Source: Oscillibacter hominis (GTDB lineage: Bacteria; Bacillota; Clostridia; Oscillospirales; Oscillospiraceae). From it: a stretch of DNA of 64,000 bases. Below the pieces are notes generated by a model that saw nothing but the letters and a program-made list of their open reading frames with translations, ran no database searches and had not been told where the DNA came from. The DNA lies in NCBI RefSeq assembly GCF_014334055.1, contig NZ_CP060490.1, positions 1,922,001 to 1,986,000 on the forward strand, in the 5' to 3' direction. The position numbers and the translations under genes were made by a program. Positions within the stretch are counted from its first letter, which is position 1, and every line of letters begins with the position of its first letter. Positions 60,987 to 64,000 of this stretch are shown piece after piece.

Positions 60987-61643
60987 TCAATTGCTTCCTT
61001 CTTTAACGGCCTTGACAATGCGGGATGTGCCCAGGCGGTCGGCCCCCAGGGCGATGAAGTCCTCTGCATCCCGGAGGCTGGAAATTCCGCCCGCTGCCTT
61101 CACCTTGACCCCCGGCGCCACATGGGCGCGCAGCAGCGCCACATCCTCCCGTGTGGCTCCACCTGTGGAAAAGCCGGTGGAGGTCTTGATGAAGTCGGCG
61201 CCGGATTCGGAGACCACCTCGCACATGCGGATTTTTTCCTCCTCCGTCAGCAGGCAGGTCTCCACAATAACCTTCAGCACGTGGCGCTGACAGGCGGCCT
61301 TCACCGCCCGGATCTCCCGCTCCAGTTCATGGTAGCGGCCGTCCTTCAGCCATCCCAGGTTGATGACCATGTCAATCTCCGACGCACCGGAGGCCAATGC
61401 CTCCTCCGCTTCAAAACACTTGGCTGCCGTGGTGGAGTAGCCGTTGGGGAAGCCTACCACGGTGCATACCGCCACGGCGCCCTGCACATAGTCCGACGCC
61501 TGGCGCACATAAGCGGCCGGTATGCACACCGACGCACAGCTGTACGCCGCCCCGTCGTCGCACAGGGCACGGATTTCCTCCCAGGTGGCGTCGGGGCGGA
61601 GCAGCGTGTGGTCCACCCTGCTTAAAATCTCTTTCAGTTCCAT
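60987..61643 (-). CDS. deoC: Deoxyribose-phosphate aldolase
   Basis: It splits 2-deoxyribose-5-phosphate to glyceraldehyde-3-phosphate and acetaldehyde. The 218-residue TIM barrel has [30 protein letters not shown], a Schiff-base lysine in VKAAGGIS and [14 protein letters not shown]. It is 15 bp downstream of the MBL gene and works with DeoD in deoxynucleoside breakdown. Confidence 0.94.
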   Translation of the reverse strand: MELKEILSRVDHTLLRPDATWEEIRALCDDGAAYSCASVCIPAAYVRQASDYVQGAVAVCTVVGFPNGYSTTAAKCFEAEEALASGASEIDMVINLGWLKDGRYHELEREIRAVKAACQRHVLKVIVETCLLTEEEKIRMCEVVSESGADFIKTSTGFSTGGATREDVALLRAHVAPGVKVKAAGGISSLRDAEDFIALGADRLGTSRIVKAVKEGSN

Positions 61644-61657
61644 TTTAGGTATCCCCC

Positions 61658-62647
61658 TTATACTTGGTCCGATGCTGGAAAATAACGGCGGATTCCCTCC
61701 GCCTCACGGTACAATAGCCGGCCGCGGACCACCAGATAGTCCAAATGGGACAGCGCCTCGCCCACGGCGAACCACTTCTGGGTCAGCGGAAAATCCTCCC
61801 AGCTGCGGCAGCGGATGTCCCAGTCCATCCCCCCTGCGATCTCATAGGCGGTCTGCCCCGGCGCACGGCCCACCTGATCCAGCGTGTTTTGAAGCCGCGA
61901 CTCATGATGCGCCCGCAGCTGGGCAACCCGCTCCCGAAAGCCGCCCTCCACCGCCCGATGGGCCGGCAGCGGCGTCTCCACCTTCAGCGCGGAAACCAGC
62001 TCCAGGCTCTTGAAATAGCTCCCCAAGGCGTCGGGCATGCTCCGCCAGCGGGTAATGTTCGGTGAAATGTGATACAGCACGTGGTCGCCGCAGAAGAGCA
62101 TCTTCTTATCCATCTCATAAAGGCACATATGGCCCGGCGTGTGGCCCGGCGTCAGCAGGCACTTGAGGCGGTAGCCCCCGTAGCGCAGCTCCGCCCCATC
62201 CCGCACCGGAGTGTAGCCTGAAAAGGGCACGGGGTGGATGTCCCAGGCCGGATTGTCGCCCCATAGCTCCCTCAGCTCCGTGCGGAGAAAGCCCTCTTTG
62301 AGATAGGCGTCAAAATTGTCCTGCCAGTATGCCTCGCTCTGGCTGTGGATCAGCAGCGGCACGTCCACCTCGCTGAGCATGGCCCGGCAGCCGGGCCGGA
62401 GCAGCTCCTGGGCAAGGCCGGTGTGGTCGGTATGCAGGTGGGTCAAAAAAAGGTCCGTCCGGTCCATGTCCACGCGCAGCTCCGAGAGCTGTTCCGCCAT
62501 GGCCCTGCGGCAGGGCTCCTGGCGGAATCCCGTGTCGATCAGCAGATTCCGCTCCCCTTTGATGAGGTAGCTGTTCAGGTTCTTAAGAGGGCTCTCCGGC
62601 AGCGGGATATCCAGCCGGTACAGGTTTTCTCCAATTAGTTCAGCCAT
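61658..62647 (-). CDS. Metallo-beta-lactamase-fold hydrolase
   Basis: This 329-residue enzyme has the zinc motif [11 protein letters not shown] (HxHxDH) near residue 90, a second His in TPGHTPGHM and [10 protein letters not shown]. The C-terminal helical domain ([25 protein letters not shown]) is as in MBL-fold proteins resembling lactonases and thioesterases. Substrate unknown. It is the first gene of the operon with deoC/deoD. Confidence 0.85.
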   Translation of the reverse strand: MAELIGENLYRLDIPLPESPLKNLNSYLIKGERNLLIDTGFRQEPCRRAMAEQLSELRVDMDRTDLFLTHLHTDHTGLAQELLRPGCRAMLSEVDVPLLIHSQSEAYWQDNFDAYLKEGFLRTELRELWGDNPAWDIHPVPFSGYTPVRDGAELRYGGYRLKCLLTPGHTPGHMCLYEMDKKMLFCGDHVLYHISPNITRWRSMPDALGSYFKSLELVSALKVETPLPAHRAVEGGFRERVAQLRAHHESRLQNTLDQVGRAPGQTAYEIAGGMDWDIRCRSWEDFPLTQKWFAVGEALSHLDYLVVRGRLLYREAEGIRRYFPASDQV

Positions 62648-62701
62648 GTTCTCTTCCTTTCCCCGTTAGTTTAACAGATTGTTCCTTTGCTGTCCATGTT
62701 C

Positions 62702-62730
62702 TTGTAAAAAATGATGGCCCGTGCTATGAT
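62702..62730 (+). promoter_or_regulatory. Promoter of the SLH-protease gene
   Basis: TTGTAA and TATGAT with a 17-bp spacer lie about 70 bp upstream of the ATG. A small hairpin GCCGC/GCGGC lies in the leader at about 62754-62767. Confidence 0.7.
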
Positions 62731-62799
62731 AGAGACCGCGTTCCGTATCCTCCGCCGCTTTTGCGGCGCTGAAATTCTTTCATCTGGAGGTACCCACAT

Positions 62800-64000
62800 A
62801 TGAAAAAACGCATTGCCGCGGTGCTGTGCGCCCTTGTGCTGGCAGTGAATCTGATCCCGGCGGCCGCCGCCCTGACCGGTGAGCAGACTCTTGCGGCGGA
62901 CAAGCTCAATACGCTGGGCCTGGTCAACGGCTCCGGCTCCGGCTATGATTTGAACCGCTCCGCCACCCGGGCCGAGGCGGTATCTTTGATCGTGCGCCTG
63001 GCCGGCGGAGAGCAATCCGCCGCCAGCGGCAGCTACCACGCCCCCTTTACCGACGTCCCCGCCTGGGCCCAGGCCAATGTCAGCTACGCCTATGCCTGCG
63101 GCTGGGTGGCCGGCACCTCTGAAACCACCTTCTCCCCTAACCGGGCCGTCAGCGCCGATGAGTTCTTCACCTTCCTGCTGCGGATTTTGGGCTATCAGGA
63201 CAGCAACGGGGATTTCGTCCCCGGCGATGCAGCCCTCTTTGCCCGCCACATTGGGCTCTCCACCGTGACCTCCTATTCCACCTTCACCCGGGGCGATCTG
63301 TTTGAGGCCATGCTCAGCGCCCTGACCTTTCCGAAAAAGGGCGGCACGGAGACCCTCTTGGACGGTCTGATTGTCAATGGCCTGGTGAGTCAGGCCGCGG
63401 CCAACGCCCTTGGACTGACCAGCGAATCCCTCACCGCCCGCCAGATCTCCGACCGCTGCAGCGCAGCGGTGTTCTTCATGGAGTGCTACGCCACCGACTA
63501 CTACCGTGATACCAACAAAGTCTCCAGCACCTCCAGCGGATTTTTCATCACCGCTGACGGAATTGCCGTCACCAATTACCACTCCATAGACGGCATGGCC
63601 TACGCCAACATCACGCTGATCACAGGCGAGAAGTACCCGGTGGAGAAGGTGCTCTACTATGACGCCGGCGAGGACATCGCCGTGCTGCGGATTTCCACCC
63701 TCTCCGCCGCCGGCGAACGGACCTCTGCCTTCTCCTTTTTGCCCATGGTGTCCTCCGACACGGTCCGCAACGGCGACATCACCTATGCCATCGGCAGCCC
63801 CCTCGGCCTGCAGAATTCCGTAACCTCCGGTGTGGTCAGCAGCAGCTCCCGCACCATCGAGGGCTTCTCCATCCCCGTAATTCAAAATACTGCCTCCATC
63901 TCCACCGGCAGCAGCGGAGGCGCCCTCTTCAACGAGTACGGCCAGGTCATCGGCATCACCAGCGCCTATTTGATCTACGGCAACAACATGTACCTGGCGG
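62800..64000 (+). CDS. SLH-domain HtrA-like serine protease (3' end outside window)
   Basis: This is a secreted, cell-wall-bound protease. A signal peptide (MKKRIAAVLCALVLAVNL) is followed by at least two SLH-type repeats (about residues 30-180) that attach to wall polymer. The trypsin-like domain has H261 in VTNYHS, D292 in GEDIAVLRI and S372 in STGSSGGAL, so the catalytic triad is complete. ATG 62800 with CTGGAGG at 6 nt. The C terminus, where a PDZ domain might lie, is cut off by the window. Confidence 0.88.
   Translation, partial: MKKRIAAVLCALVLAVNLIPAAAALTGEQTLAADKLNTLGLVNGSGSGYDLNRSATRAEAVSLIVRLAGGEQSAASGSYHAPFTDVPAWAQANVSYAYACGWVAGTSETTFSPNRAVSADEFFTFLLRILGYQDSNGDFVPGDAALFARHIGLSTVTSYSTFTRGDLFEAMLSALTFPKKGGTETLLDGLIVNGLVSQAAANALGLTSESLTARQISDRCSAAVFFMECYATDYYRDTNKVSSTSSGFFITADGIAVTNYHSIDGMAYANITLITGEKYPVEKVLYYDAGEDIAVLRISTLSAAGERTSAFSFLPMVSSDTVRNGDITYAIGSPLGLQNSVTSGVVSSSSRTIEGFSIPVIQNTASISTGSSGGALFNEYGQVIGITSAYLIYGNNMYLA

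Noticed and set aside
1..64000. CRISPR arrays, insertion sequences and rRNA genes
   Set aside because: No regular spaced repeats, transposase genes with terminal repeats or rRNA sequence were seen on either strand.

Overview
The window is a GC-rich (roughly 58-60% by eye) stretch of a spore-forming, amino-acid-fermenting member of the Clostridia. The Oscillospirales (Oscillibacter/Flavonifractor/Lawsonibacter-like) fit best, but this is inferred from gene content and style only. The evidence is sporulation genes (yqfC, yqfD, a ylbJ-like gene, a yaaH/sleL-like gene), a selenium-dependent glycine reductase (Stickland) operon, an Mrp/Mbh-type Na+/H+ antiporter operon, a clostridial phoH-ybeY-era-yqzL-recO cluster and an SLH-domain protease.

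Layout. 1-1.5 kb: a terminase pair, the edge of a prophage or remnant. 1.7-5.7 kb: a PH-like membrane protein, a KdpDE-like two-component pair and a ZIP metal transporter. 5.8-14.8 kb: a leftward ten-gene antiporter operon with four NuoL/M/N-like subunits and no hydrogenase or Nuo catalytic subunits. 15.3-20.0 kb: a LysM-GH18 spore hydrolase gene (yaaH/sleL type) cut into two in-frame pieces by a 3,425-bp element that carries a large serine recombinase and phage-like genes. 20.5-30 kb: a NodB-type lipoprotein, cytidine deaminase, an alanine/Na+ symporter, two CobW-type GTPases, an LTA-synthase-like sulfatase and a uridine phosphorylase. 30-34.7 kb: a coupled three-gene operon (methyltransferase-like membrane protein, GH3-like adenylating enzyme, 7TM-GAF-GGDEF-HD-GYP protein). 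35.4 kb: a rhomboid protease.

36-49 kb is a selenium/Stickland island, all leftward: selA, selB, tRNA-Sec(UCA), a LysR regulator, then grdX-grdE-grdB-trxB-trxA-grdA-grdC-grdD and a 97-residue orphan. grdA and grdB each contain one in-frame UGA in the expected selenocysteine motif, so selA/selB/tRNA-Sec supply the decoding machinery for enzymes encoded next door. The thioredoxin system supplies electrons for glycine reduction to acetyl phosphate. The grdX leader has a good promoter followed by a terminator-like hairpin, which suggests attenuation.

49-59 kb: uvrC, an HPr gene, mutS2, recO, yqzL, era, ybeY, phoH, yqfD, yqfC. 59-64 kb: a divergent ylbJ-like gene, an MBL hydrolase-deoC-deoD nucleoside salvage operon and the start of an SLH/HtrA-like protease.

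The strongest candidate for an unusual system is the element in yaaH. Joining the imperfect direct repeats at its ends restores a single open frame of 427 codons with the family motif at the junction. This is the arrangement expected of a sporulation-linked, skin-like DNA rearrangement. All product names rest on reading the translated sequence; no database search was run.
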